In this document: positions 36,651 through 48,064 of the stretch, one piece after another
Layout of the letters: each line of letters opens with the position of its first letter
Numbering within the stretch: the first letter of the stretch is position 1
Origin: Clitopilus passeckerianus
Taxonomy: Eukaryota > Basidiomycota > Agaricomycetes > Agaricales > Entolomataceae
Reading direction: 5' to 3'
NCBI GenBank assembly: GCA_944990035.1
Contig: CALYLX010000066.1
Coordinates: 1,550,001-1,614,000 of the forward strand
DNA: 64,000 bases
Program-made: the position numbers and the translations under genes
The notes under the pieces: generated by a model
Told to the model about the DNA's origin: nothing
What the model saw: the letters and a program-made list of their open reading frames with translations, nothing else
Database searches by the model: none

Positions 36651-37681
36651 GTGGTCAACACGTCCAAGAGTAGAGAGCTGTTGCGGCTGTTCCCGATCGG
36701 ACTTCCCACAGCTCGGCTAGCTACTTGGCGTTGTGTCGACAGCCGTTTCCCGTTTCAACCGCAGGATATCACTTTAAAGTGCTTTGACTCTTCCCTGTTC
36801 TCCGAAACCTATACCTCACTAAAGCCCTTCAATAAAGCTCTCTCACTGCAATTTCACCATGGGAGATTCGCCTGTCCCGCGGCACTTCAGCTCTACCTCG
36901 GGGATTTCACCTGCCTGGAGAACTTTGCCCTCGTATCCTGTACCTTTTCCGGATTTGTCCGATTCATCCCTTCGCAAGCTAATGCAAAGATCAACTTCTC
37001 GTCTCTTCGGCAACTTGATCTGGGCATGACCCTCAGGATCGATGATATACTTTCGCCACTTTTTGCGAGGCCGTGCCTCGTGAACACGCTTAAAATTCAT
37101 TGGGAGACCACACAGCTCGAGAACCGTGAACGAGATGCAGCTGTTGAGCTACTGCGCTACATAGGACCGGCCCTGAAATCGTTTTATTTGGACATCTCAT
37201 GCGATATCAGCTGGGGGAACGAAGTTCATTCCGAAAGTAAGGTCCCTACCTCGAAGTTGTTTGACTTTATACTGATACCGACTTATAAGACATCCCTTTA
37301 CGACTTAGTACCAACACCAACCTCACGTTCCTCTCTATTCAACCTATCACACTACCATTTGATCGCCGATACAGCTCTAGGTGGCTTAGGGGTCTCTTAG
37401 GATCGATCAACTCGGCATTGCTCCAAGAGCTAAGCATTTCATTTGTGCTCTCCTATACCCAACGCGACGAAATGGAACGTTTTTGGGAGCCATATTTAGC
37501 AAGCTTTGACTGGAGCTCAATCGACGATGTTATTACCTCAAACTCACATTTTGGGCAGTGGAAAGCGATAGAGATAGTTATCGGGAAGGTCGGAAAGGAG
37601 AATAGTATAGAGTCGGAGCTTAAGGCATGTCTCCCTCGATTAGATGCGAGTGGAAAGCTCACGGTGATCGCGGAAATCTGA
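36651..37681 (+). pseudogene. 5'-truncated F-box/LRR-like paralogue
   Basis: Two exons, 36651-37236 and 37290-37681 (53-nt intron), give 325 codons open to TGA. The sequence matches the middle and end of the F-box genes at 55-63 kb. Shared blocks include LRQLDLGMTLRIDDILSPLF, YIGPALKSFYLDIS, FDRRYSSRWLRGLLGSINSA, FDWSSIDDVITSNSHFGQW and a conserved intron position (codon split A/AC). The first roughly 100 residues, including the F-box (IPxEVQERI...CQHWY), are missing, and no upstream exon supplies them. It is probably a truncated duplicate; an alternative start with a shorter function cannot be excluded. Confidence 0.6.
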
Positions 37682-37783
37682 TGCCGTATAAACGGGGAGA
37701 AAGTGATCCAATTCTAGTATATATTTCGTTTTATACCAGAATGACGCGCTTTTCTCATTAAAAAGATCAAACTTCTCTGGATG

Positions 37784-37889
37784 TGTGACAGAGAGATTTG
37801 AACTCCCGACCTCCAATTGGAGGACCAGACGTAAGCCGGACCCGAGGGTCTGCTTTGTTTGGTGCCTTAAGCCACTCGGCCATGCCACA
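37784..37889 (-). tRNA. Class II tRNA-like gene (Leu/Ser type), intron-containing or degenerate
   Basis: The acceptor TGTGGCA pairs with TGTCACA. The D arm GGCCGAGTGGCTTAAGGC carries an A box, the long variable arm is CCTCC-AATT-GGAGG, and the T arm is GGGAGTTCAAATCTCTC. Between D and variable arms lie about 43 nt, enough for an anticodon arm plus an intron. The 5' half of the anticodon stem (CCAAA) mispairs with TCTGG, no T33 is obvious, and the discriminator would be C. A CAGAC/GTCTG stem forms instead. Either an unusual intron-containing tRNA-Leu or a tRNA pseudogene; I do not assign an anticodon. Confidence 0.5.
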
Positions 37890-38981
37890 TTTTGAGGGAG
37901 GGAATAACGAGGCCAAGAGTAGTGGTCACCAGAATGTGATAGTCCAGGATGTCCGATTTGACGTTTGTTCGGTCACGCCAAGAAATGGAATCGGATTCGG
38001 CAAGGGATAATTGAGAAAATCTGGAATTTAGCTTACGAGAGTCCTTCATCGTTTGAATGATGGATTTCAAGGCCAAACTTGCAGCAGATGCTAAGAACAA
38101 GTCGAAGAGGAGAGGGAATACGCAGGCGAGAGGCTGGTGATTGCTGAAGGATATCGTTGTTGTGGTCTGCTTGGCAATGGCTTTGACGGTTCTGGCTGAC
38201 GTTTTTGTGCTTACTCAGTTCGCCTCTTTCATCCCTGTGCACGTCTACCAAGCTCAGAATTCAGATTCTGCTTCAAGACCCGCTCAGTAGTTGGCGTCCT
38301 TACAATATCTTGGAGTATAAAGATTCCACAGCCCTAGAAACAGCTGGTCAGGCCAGTCGGCAGCTGGCGTTATTAAATCTGCGTACTACCTGGAGACACG
38401 CAAAACACAAACCTGTTTGCACATCGAGGACCCGGTCATGCCCAAGCTTCCAACTGGGGATCCTCGTCCCATCCTATGGAGCCTTCGTCATACCCGCAGC
38501 TATGTTTTGTTGTACTAGAAGGTGTGCGGTTCTCGAACGAGACCGCAATCGGGAGCAGCAAGCAAAGTCTCTGCCTTGGAAGGATATGGCGGCAGATTTC
38601 GTCAATTATTCCTAGGTGTAGTTAAGCTTGAAATAGAGTATATAGAGTGGATTTATAGGATTTCGTAGGCTCTTTGTGTACCTGTAATTGCTGGGCTAAG
38701 ACGACAACTGTCCACTTGATAAATGTTTGGTCAAGCTTTAGTTCAGGCTATTGGGTTTGGTTTGAGTTTGGTTTGAGTGTGGTTCACCATGGGTTGGTGG
38801 AAACCGACGTTGATCGCTTGATGGCATTCAATCTTTGATCAACCATTGTTGAACTTTTGTCTGGCTCTTGTGCAATTCTGTGAGATGTATGGTTCACCAT
38901 AGCTGGACTCTTTGGTCAACCACCACAAAATGCTAGTCTGAGAAAATTGAATAGGATCATCTGATCCTTGGGGTTTTCCTG
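37890..38981. other. Intergenic / left flank of the mobile locus
   Basis: Short open frames only (for example 38205-38615 plus). From about 38720 the sequence has repeated TTTGGT-type motifs (TTTGGTTTGAG twice, GTTCACCAT twice) that resemble inverted motifs at 54200-54320. Confidence 0.45.
38725..38935 (+). repeat. Subterminal repeat region, left end of mobile locus
   Basis: Contains TTTGGTTTGAGTTTGGTTTG and two copies of GGTTCACCAT. The opposite flank (54200-54320) has TTTGGTTTGGGTCTGGTCC and related units on the other strand. This fits subterminal transposase-binding repeats of a DNA transposon, but exact ends and a target duplication were not found. Confidence 0.4.
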
Positions 38982-38990
38982 TATATTTAA
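38982..38990 (+). promoter_or_regulatory. TATA box of the HECT-like gene
   Basis: GTATATTTAAG about 125 nt upstream of the ATG at 39113, with a pyrimidine-rich leader between. Good position and sequence. Confidence 0.55.
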
Positions 38991-39112
38991 GAACTCTGAG
39001 CTGGCAGTATTCGAACTCTCTCTTTTACTATTGCCTCTACTTGAACTATTCTTCGACATACCTTTCTCATTTCTTTCCGCTTAATCACCTTCCAAGCTAA
39101 TTTCACATTAAA

Positions 39113-42100
39113 ATGAACTTTGACGCTGACCAGCTTGTCCAAGCTCTTGCCCGCCTGGATCCTACCCAACTTCGAAGCATTCTGTCGTTTGCAACCAACG
39201 ACACTACTCCGCCTAACACCAGCACACCAGCTTCCTTGCAACAATCTGAGAGGAGCTCCTCTGTTGGGCTCCCCCCAGGCCTCCAGCGTATGCCTAATGC
39301 TAACCTAAGCATTAACTTGTCCACCCCACCAGAGACAAGCCATGCTAGCTCAAATATTTTGCCATACAGAAGGCCAACGGGTTCAGCAACACGTCCAACA
39401 GACAACAGTAGACAAGCTACACACCCTTTAACACAGGTGTCCCCGTCAGCTGTGCCGCAACATTCGAGTGCAGGCCCCAGACCTTTAATGCCCTTCCAGG
39501 GGCTTCGCTCTATAAGCTCGAATATAACAGCCCAACAGCCCAAGTCAACTCTCAGAGATTGAGATCTGCAGCTACAACTCTGCCACGACCCCCAAGCCTC
39601 AATACTAGGCAGTCAATCACTTCACGTGGAAGAAGAGGAGCACACACAAGAGGGCCTTCTATGCCTCTGCCTACTATTGCATCCAATGCCAATAGCTCTG
39701 TGACGCAGACATGCATCGGTCCCAACGGCAATCTAGAATTGGTGGTGCAGGTTTACCCTGCTAGAGTATGTGGTTCAGCTATGATATTGCATACATTATA
39801 CTAACAAAATGACGCGGTTTAGCCTGACGGGGTCATCACTGGTGGTGATATGTATGTGTATCATACTTTTAAGCAAACTTTTGCAGTGGTTTTAAGCCAG
39901 TACGGCCTTCTTTTCAATGACATCTCTCTTCCAACAACCACCTCCGTCCTTTCCCTTCTCAACGTAATCAAGGATAGAATGGAAGCAGCACCATTCTCCT
40001 ACCACTTTGAACCATCGCCTGTTCATGAAACTCTTTTCCATGAACATCATCCCTTGAGGCTTCTCCGTCTTGTCAACAGAGGGAGGCCAAGAGCAAGTGA
40101 TAACCAGATTTGACTGGTGCAGGCTGCTATCAATCCCAACTTTACTCTCTTGGACATGATGCAACACAATGACTACGCCAATCCTAGCTGCTGTATTGAA
40201 GGAAACAAGATGGTGATAAGACTTGGTATGATTTTCTATCCCTCTTACTCTGAGTACAAGTGAATCTAACTTTAACGCACTGTAGCTGTTGCTCATGCCC
40301 CTCTCATGGCTAGAGTAAACTTTAACTCTACTCCACCTACTCCTGGAGGTGCATTGCATAGCTGTATTCCTCAGCGTGTATATCTCCAAATGAGCTTCTA
40401 TGTCTTCCCCTCTTTGAGAACCGATGGTGGTTATCCAGATCCAGAGACTGGAGCCTTTGAAGACTGTAACAGCTGCAGCAATATAGCTCCACTGTCCCAC
40501 CCACCATTGCCTAGAAGAAGCAATCTGGTTAGTGCTTAGATGCAGACTTTTTCTGATAGTTACCTGACATGATTCATACTAGGCACCCAGGCCACAGGCT
40601 GTAGCTGGAAGAGTGTCCAGGGAAGACTATGCCATCTCTTCAAGGCCCGGTAGTGCAACCTCTTCACGCAGAGTCTCAGCGACTACATCAAGACTCACCT
40701 CCTCCTCGTCTAGAGCTCCTTCCACCCCTGTGGACACATCTGGTATAGATGCAGACATCTCTTCTGAAGACGACGTGCCCCCACCTTCAAGTTCTCCTAC
40801 CATGATTGTCTCGTCCCCCGTTATCCCCACCTCTCCAGTGCTGCCAGAACCAATAGACATTGTTCGAGAAGGTGCTATTCATCATGCCACATCAGCCATC
40901 TTATCTAGAGAAGCAACACTTCCTGTTCTCTGGAGCAATGATTGGGCAGAAACTAGAAGAGTACACATTTCTTCTGGAAACGTACCAGCTTTCGACTTCG
41001 AAGACTTCCCTTTCTGTGTATCAGATGCCGTGTCTAGAAATACCAGCAGGCCGTCACCAATGGTTCTCAACGGTACCGACGTAGATGATCTTGCCAGACA
41101 GCTGATTGTACGCATCGAGGCTGCTCTAGTTGAAGGCAACTTTGCCTCTATTCTTCACCAAGAGAGACGATACAACATTGTGTAAGTGACCATTTAATTG
41201 CAACACCTAGTGTACCACAAGCTGAATATTTTTTAGGGGACCCAGAGGGAATATTATCTCCTTGGGCGATGGTATTGAGAGAGAAGCAGCCTATAAGGCA
41301 TACAAGCTCTTTGCTGATGGTCACAAAGGCTTATTCTTAACTCCTCGCCTGGATGATCGTGCATCCATAGCTATTCAGGCGGCACCTGGCATGGAGAGAT
41401 GGGTTACTCAGCAACGCAAGAAAGACGTTCAAGTCTTTGGTGCTCTCACCGCACTGCTAATGGTCCTAAAGATGACACCAGATAAATTCTCGCCTCTTTT
41501 TCTTCACTGGATCATCCACGACAGGGACATCAAGGCTCTTTCGGAGGACTGCGTACAAGAATGGTACCCCAACCTATACCGAGCACTGAAAACTTGGCTC
41601 CAACTAAGCCACGAAGAAACCAATATCAGGACCTACTTGCCCTTATTTGGCGCTTGGATGGACCTTGAGGTAAGCCTACTTCGAGAACCATGTTGCCATA
41701 TTGAATATATTGTCTGATATTACTTATAGGCAGGTCATCTAGTTCCACGATCAAAAGAAATGCATATCCATCTGGCAGACCAGCTCTTATACAAGAGTAT
41801 TATTGGCAATTATCCCAGAGATCACCCAGAGGTTAGAGCATTTGCGTACGGTTTCGGTCTACCTTGTCGTAATGGCTTTGATTTCACAACGGTAAGTCAC
41901 TCATGTTGCCAGCATTCTTAGGTCTAACGGTTCTGCTTTTCTAGTATTTGCAAAAGATAACCGGAGGCTCTGATCTATTTCTGAGCTTACTCTGGACGAC
42001 CCACATCAAATCACCAGGAGACCTGCTGGAAAGCATGAATATTATCGAAGTTCCAGAGGAAGACTGGTCCTCCTGCAAAGGACACTGTGACAAGACATTC

Positions 42101-42592
42101 AGCGAGCTCTTCACTTCTTTTCTTGGGGGTACGGGTGCTCCTTGCCCATCCACTTTCGACACAGGACCATTCACCAACTGCATCAACTTTGACGACATCG
42201 ACCAGCCTTTTTTCAGGGCACGCATGTTTGCTTGGGCAGCCACAGGAGCCCCTTTTCTGCCATCTGCTGACGATAGCGAGAAAATCAAGGTACGGTGCTC
42301 AATTTAAACGCAAATCTAATTTCTGAAATTGTTGCAGATATCAGTCGTCGGTGACGATCATCCCTCTTTCAATGTCAACCATGATCCTGCTCTCACCGCT
42401 TTAATGGTCCAGCAAGGCAAGATTGCACTCAAGACATGCTTCAGAACAGTCTATCTGCCTCTTAGCTATCTGAAATCGTTAGCCACTAAGAGGTACGATG
42501 TAGCAGCCTCCCCTTCTTCCTTTGTCAACGCTTTTGAGGAATGGTTACTTCGCGAACTTCTTTCTGCTATCGGTGGGCACACAATACTCTAA
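39113..42592 (+). CDS. HECT-type E3 ubiquitin ligase-like protein of a mobile element
   Basis: Multi-exon gene. Exon 1 starts MNFDADQLVQALARLD and is Ser/Thr/Pro-rich; an 80-nt intron (39437-39516) restores the frame into LEYNSPTAQVNSQRLRS. Later exons carry VQVYPAR, PDGVITGGDMYVYHTFKQTF and a Ser-rich linker (40.6-40.9 kb). Then comes a HECT-like region: GPRGNIISLGDGIEREAAY; VQVFGALTALLMVLKM with SPLFLHWII and DRDIKALSEDC (N-lobe); TGAPFLPSAD; and C-lobe KTCFRTVYLPLSYLKSL, which aligns with the catalytic TCxNxLxLPxY. The active-site Cys codon is at 42437-42439. The final exon ends 120 bp from the convergent dioxygenase gene. HECT genes accompany integrase-type mobile elements in some animals, from memory. 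No lesion was found, though every junction was not proven. Confidence 0.68.
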
Positions 42593-42712
42593 ACACTTGT
42601 TTTTCATATCGTATACGTACATGTTTCTGAAATCTCCTGCATTTTTGATCCCTTTATAAACATTTTAATAGCTCTAATATTCCTACATATCTTTTTAATA
42701 AGTGTCTATAGT

Positions 42713-45678
42713 TCAAGCCAAATCCTTATGAGATGCCCGGCCATTACGATTAAGATACCACCTTTCAATTGCATTGTCCATGTGGAAAACTATGGATGAA
42801 CGATAGCCCTTGAAGTGTTCATTGTAGTGTGTGATCCTTGAGGAGTCAAAGCCGCTAAAGTCTCCATTGCGTAGAAGTAGAACCACACCTATCTCCTCCA
42901 GAACCACACCTCCTTCCTGGCACTTTGAAATGACAAGAAGTAAACAGAAGAACTTGTCCAACAAGTCTCTATGAGGACGCGTCGCCATATTGAAATTTAC
43001 GACAAGGCCAGAAAACGGATACGACAGAGGTAAGACGTGGTTGGGTAGAGTCGTTATACGTTCATTGAGCTCCGAAAATTGCACTGGAAGTACTTGCTCT
43101 GTCTATGAACGGGGTAAGAGCTATAATAAGACCAGCTTCTAAATGAAAAAGTGGGACTCACGATGTTACGTATCCATTGGAAAGCCTGTGACATTAGATT
43201 ATCCAAAGAATTGTATTCTTCCTGAAACTGTAGAAGTTCCTGAGAAGCTCTTGGAGTATACTCTGCGATACTACAGAGTCTTTTCTTTCTACTATCTTTC
43301 TGAAGTAGTTCGATATCTATGTCTTCAGGTGCATTATCTCCCTGGCAGTAAATGTTAGTACTAGTCTAGCTCAAGCATATCTAACTGACCGAAGTAGCGT
43401 ATCTGTTATAAATTGAAAAATGGACGGCCTGTGATATAGTACTTTCTCTTGCAAGCTGTGCGTCAACTAGCGTTTTTGAATCAACATCTTGAACCGTATC
43501 CTTGAAGATGCACTGGATGTCCGTCATTAGACTGCACCTCAGATCTTCCGGCATGGACGGGCACAGGAAGAAGATGAGGCCACCTTCTTTATCTAGCACC
43601 AAGAGTATTTGGCTAAACAGACCAAGCTTAGAACATATCGACATTATTGGAAATAACACCTACTTTTTCAGGATTTCAGGATTTAGGCGATAATATACGT
43701 CTGATGTACGCTTGCCAGTCTTTAAGGATTCCTGGAGCTACGTAAATAATTAGTTCAATAGTTTAAAAAGTGATGTATTAAGTGGCACTACCTGTTTCTC
43801 GAAATCATCCAATGTTTCTACATCCACAGCCTTATCTCGTACCTGGCTTCTCTTTCTTTCGCAGGTTGCTATCTCCTCCTCCAGATTACCTTTAGGGAAA
43901 GAGTACTTTGAATTTGCTTCTAGAGAGGGATCGTAACAGGTTTTGATGATACGAATTGTTAAAACCTGAGTTTCGAGTGCTCCTGAGCTGGTCATAGGAG
44001 AAAGGACCTGGTCCTGCCAAGAACTTCCAGCAACGATAGAATGGCTGCCCAAGGTAGTGACGTTTGCCATAGGCACTGGCACTTCCTGTAAGCAAGGGGC
44101 CCAAGCTTCATTACATCTAGAAGTGCAGAACACACTGAACGAAGGATTTATGGTCAGATAATAGAACATAGGAAACATGAAGTGCTCACTTCGTCAAAAG
44201 TTTTGAGAAGAATGCTTCAGTTTTCACTAGCTGAGAGCAACTTATGGCTAGGGCATTCTCATCGTAGAGGAGCAATATCTTTGTAGGTATGAGAGTCGAA
44301 AGGGGAATATTATAGGAGATTTGAAGATGGCGTATTGTTGGGATGAGGCGTTTCAGAACTTGATTCGCGCGTTCTCCTTGAATGACCATGAATATCAGAA
44401 TAAGGCTTTCAACATAACCCTTGATCTCACCTTTGCCTGGACTTCGTAGAAACCTGTTCAGGCTTTCTACTTCTCCCACATTCAAGGCTAGGTATCTAGA
44501 CTGCTGACGTTTTGCAGAAAGAACCATCAGCATGTATATGCTCCCTTCGAGGAGTAAAGGTTAAAAAGAGAATTCACTTAAGATGATCTTCTCACCTGAG
44601 TAGATGAGCTGAATCAATTTAGAACCATGCTCATTCCATTTTCTGAGAGTGGCTTCTTTCTTGGAACTGAGGTATTTGCGAAATACAGACGCTATGTTTG
44701 GAGTTGAATCATCATGGGCGATCATGCTACAGAAATGTATATCAGAAAGAAACCTCACGGCTCGATAAGATGTACTCAACTAGTTGACGATGAGATGGAA
44801 AATAATCTTATTAACCATTGTGTAAAAACAGACAACTCCGTCTGCACGTTCCACCTGTTCACAATTGGTAGCTGCTGTCACCAGATCGTCTTGAATAGAG
44901 GATGTGCCAGAGTCTCTAAAGGTGCCCAAAGTAATGCTCTCATTCTGGCCGAATAGCTCCCGAGCATGCCTAGAAACGTCAAGCTCCAGGCCAGAGTCCA
45001 TAACCATATTGACAAGACTTTCAGCATGGACACTCAAGGGGTTCTCTCGAGCCACGTTGGCGTTTACTACCCAGATCTCAGCACCTCTTCTACATGGAGG
45101 CCAGGCATGGGCAACTTGCGGCTGACCATTACCACCGGTAGATCTTCCTGGGTTTCGCCCTTTGCTGGAAGCATCTGAGTTTGTCTTTCGTCGTTTGGAT
45201 GGTCTGGAGCTGCCATCATCCAAGTCTACAAAGACAGAGTCCCCAGGTTGCAAAGCAGGAGTAAGAGTAGGAGAGGGTGTAGGAGGATAGTACTGCATAT
45301 GAGCGGAAGAGGGCAGCGGGGTTCCAGTTTGTAAAGGCGACAAAAGGGCGCGTGGCTCATGTGCTTGCGCCAAGTCATCTAGAGAAAGATGTTTGATATT
45401 CAGTAACTTACATAGATCAAAGGATGCATACCTTCATCCTCTTCTGGACCCTGAGTGGAGGGATAAGCCTGGTGATATGGTGGAGTATTACTCTCGGTGG
45501 ACTGGGGCCGGTCTTCCAGCAATGCAATACGCAGTGTTCTTCGGAGTCTCTCGAGCGCGTCGCTGATATCACTCACTTCATCTAAGTGGTCAAGAAGAAT
45601 AGAAATTTCACTGTGACTGAGGCTGTAGCCCATGTAATCCAGTGTCCCGAAAGTGACCAGCGAACTTGAAGTATACAA
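42713..45678 (-). CDS. Multi-exon protein with C-terminal TET/JBP-like 2OG-Fe(II) dioxygenase domain
   Basis: The likely start is MGYSLSHSEISILLDHLDEV (about 45633) or an upstream ATG at 45678. Exons include a nucleic-acid-protein-like linker (DDGSSRPSKRRKTNS), MVMDSGLELDVSRHARELFG, FRKYLSSKKEATLRKWNEHG, ALNVGEVESLNRFLRSPGKG and others; the junctions I checked keep frame. The last exon (42713-43084) encodes SGLVVNFNMATRPHRDLLDK, then GVVLLLRNGDFSGFDSSRITH and GYRSSIVFHMDNAIERW. This fits the fungal TET/JBP double-stranded beta-helix: HxD (His codon 42971-42973, Asp 42965-42967), distal His (42827-42829) and a 2OG-binding Arg (42800-42802). Family members oxidise methyl groups on DNA bases and often travel with fungal transposons. 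Substrate unknown. Confidence 0.62.
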
Positions 45679-46117
45679 GTGCTCCTAAGTTTCCTGAGTT
45701 GGCGCGTTTTCTGACGCGTTCAATGGGCGTGAGAATGCTTGAGACAACCATCTCACCGCGTATCATTTCTCTTAGCATGTCCCCTCAGCACTATGAAGTT
45801 CTCAGTGTGGAACATCGCTCATTTTTGCAAGATCGAAACACAGTAGAGAACAAAATGAAGTAGGTTCCTCCACACTTGACGTTTTGGGAAAGTCGGTTGA
45901 TTGACGAAATGCCTGAAGGCATAACCGGGTCCACCCAGCACGCTGTTCGCCTTCCAAATTCGTGATGTTCGCGAAGTTCTCGTGCACCCCCGCGTCTGGT
46001 GTACAATTCTCAATATCCAGGCAAAAAGAGCGGTCGTTTGGACTTATTGGGAGGCTATCGGTGTTATTTAATGTGTAGGGTGGATTGCGAGGGCCAAGTG
46101 GAGGGAATCCCTAGGAT
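45679..46117. other. Spacer between dioxygenase gene and cyclin remnant
   Basis: Upstream region of the minus-strand dioxygenase gene. Only overlapping short frames occur here, with no gene supported. Confidence 0.4.
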
Positions 46118-47830
46118 TTGGGTGCGTCTTTTATCCTTTTCGTTCAAAGGTTCCATTCTAATGTGACTACCATTAGAACGCAACCTCTCTCTGGGCAACT
46201 CACAAGTTTACGACCTTCACGTCACCATTATCTCGCAAATCACGACTGCACGGCCTCGTTTGCGGCACCGAGAGCATCACCTTTCAGCAACGCCAATAAC
46301 TCCTATCCTCACCAACCACGGCCTATCACACCCTCAAGCGACGTTCCACACCTTCTACATCAACTTGGCAGTCCTCAAACTCACAACAGAGGTGGCATAT
46401 CTATGCTAACTCAATCGTTGATGGTATATAACCCCACCCATATCATGAAACCACCGGCCGTCCATGAAGACCTCAAATACCGGCCGTCCCTCCCAAGCAT
46501 AACCTCGGTAATGCGCCACGGAGTCGTTATACTGCTGTTCCACCCACTGTGAGCTCTCTGACACCTTACCATTAAGCGCTCGGGCTGAACTTGTGAAGAA
46601 TAATTCGTCCAGTGTTAACCTTCCTCACGGCTCAGATCTTTTCTACGATCACAATGAGTTCGCTCGATTGAGCGCTCGTTTCATGACACACCTCTGCGCC
46701 TGCCTGGAACTCCCTCCCGTCGCCACTCACCAGAATGCACGCCTCCCACTCTTCATCGCATATATGCTCCATCGGACTAAACTCAACCCATGCGTGTCTA
46801 TAACTGCCCTTGTCCTTCTGCAAAGGCTGAAGGCTCGATTCCCCACTGCTCGTGGTTCATCAGGTCATCGACTTTACATTTCTGCGTTTATGATTGCCTC
46901 ATAGGTGATATGTGACGATACCTATTCGAACAAATCCTGGGGCATCGTTGTGCAGGGCATGTTCTCGCTGAGAGAGATCAACCAGATGGAATGCGAGATA
47001 TGCAGGTATTTGGAGTGGGAGTTGAATGTTGACAATACGATGCTCACGACCTTCGAGACGAAGCTATGGAGACGAAGCTACGGAAGGATTTCGCCAGCCC
47101 CGATGGCCCTTACCCCACATACCCTCTCGTGATGGTGTAGAAACGTGCAGCTCACACAGCAGCAACGGCTTCGACATCATCATCACCGTCCAACACACGT
47201 CCGGTCCCACTCTCGCCCTCACAAAAACCCGCTCCACCAATGGTTTCCGTCCCTCCACTAGCACCTATTACCCAGCACCTGCCGCCAACAATCATCAACC
47301 ACTCCCGACAATCCCTCGCCATCATCCTCGAACACAACGTCTCCCACCTCATCAGGATTGCAGGCGACTCCTGTGGGTGGCGAGGTTTACAACCCACAGG
47401 TCAAAACTTTCGATTGGCCACTGGACTTCATGCTCTCAAAAGAAGACCTCCCACCGATTCATCCCCTCAAAGGCCAGATGTACGCTATGACCGTCCCTTC
47501 GACATAGTAGCACCTATACCCAGCACCTACCGCCAACAATCACCCTCGTGGTGACTTCTGTGGGAGGAGAGGTTTACAACCAGCAAGCCAAAACTTTCGA
47601 TTCGCCACTGAACTTCAGGCTATCAAAAGAAGAACTCCCACTGATCCATCCCCTTAATGGCCACCTCTTTGACTTGGTAGCATCTGCCGCTGACCACCAC
47701 CGACACTCCCTCGCCATGGTTCTGGAACGTCATCTAATGCCAAATGACACACCAGCCTCAAAACTCACAAACCAGTCTAGAACCTCAAGTGAGTCATTTC
47801 CCCCAAATCTGATTAGAGCCAGAACCTGAT
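46118..47830 (+). pseudogene. PHO80/PCL-like cyclin pseudogene with duplicated C-terminal segments
   Basis: The Ser/Pro-rich N-terminal part (46118-46552) is followed by a recognisable cyclin box: FARLSARFMTHLCACLELPP, LPLFIAYMLHRTKLNPCVS, RLKARFPTARGSSGHRLYIS, AFMIAS then TAG at 46902-46904 where family members have Lys, then VICDDTYSNKSW and FSLREINQMECEICRYLEWE. The frame is otherwise the same before and after the stop, so this is a point lesion. The C-terminal tail appears twice in tandem: VGGEVYNPQVKTFDWPL-type at about 47350-47480 and VGGEVYNQQAKTFDSPL-type at about 47550-47650, in shifting frames. A further tail-like copy lies at 48250-48430 inside the HSP70 remnant. Confidence 0.72.
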
Positions 47831-48064
47831 AGGCAACTTCAGTCTGTAGTTGACGACCTGGCGAGAACACCAGTCAAATTGCCGGTTTTGGTGTTTCTCT
47901 CCGGCCCACTTTCGTGCTCCAACTACAAATTCAAATTTATGTACGTGTGCAGGCACATGTTGTATTCAAATTGTCCTAACTTGACCTCGTTTCTTCTAGT
48001 CTCCCCCGCAAAACAAACGCCTGTGAGTTTGTAGTGGAAGGACCGACCACCTGCGTCAACAAGA

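Noticed and set aside
45791..46013. Three overlapping minus-strand frames (MHENFANITN and others)
   Set aside because: Overlapping short frames without domain, promoter or splice support.
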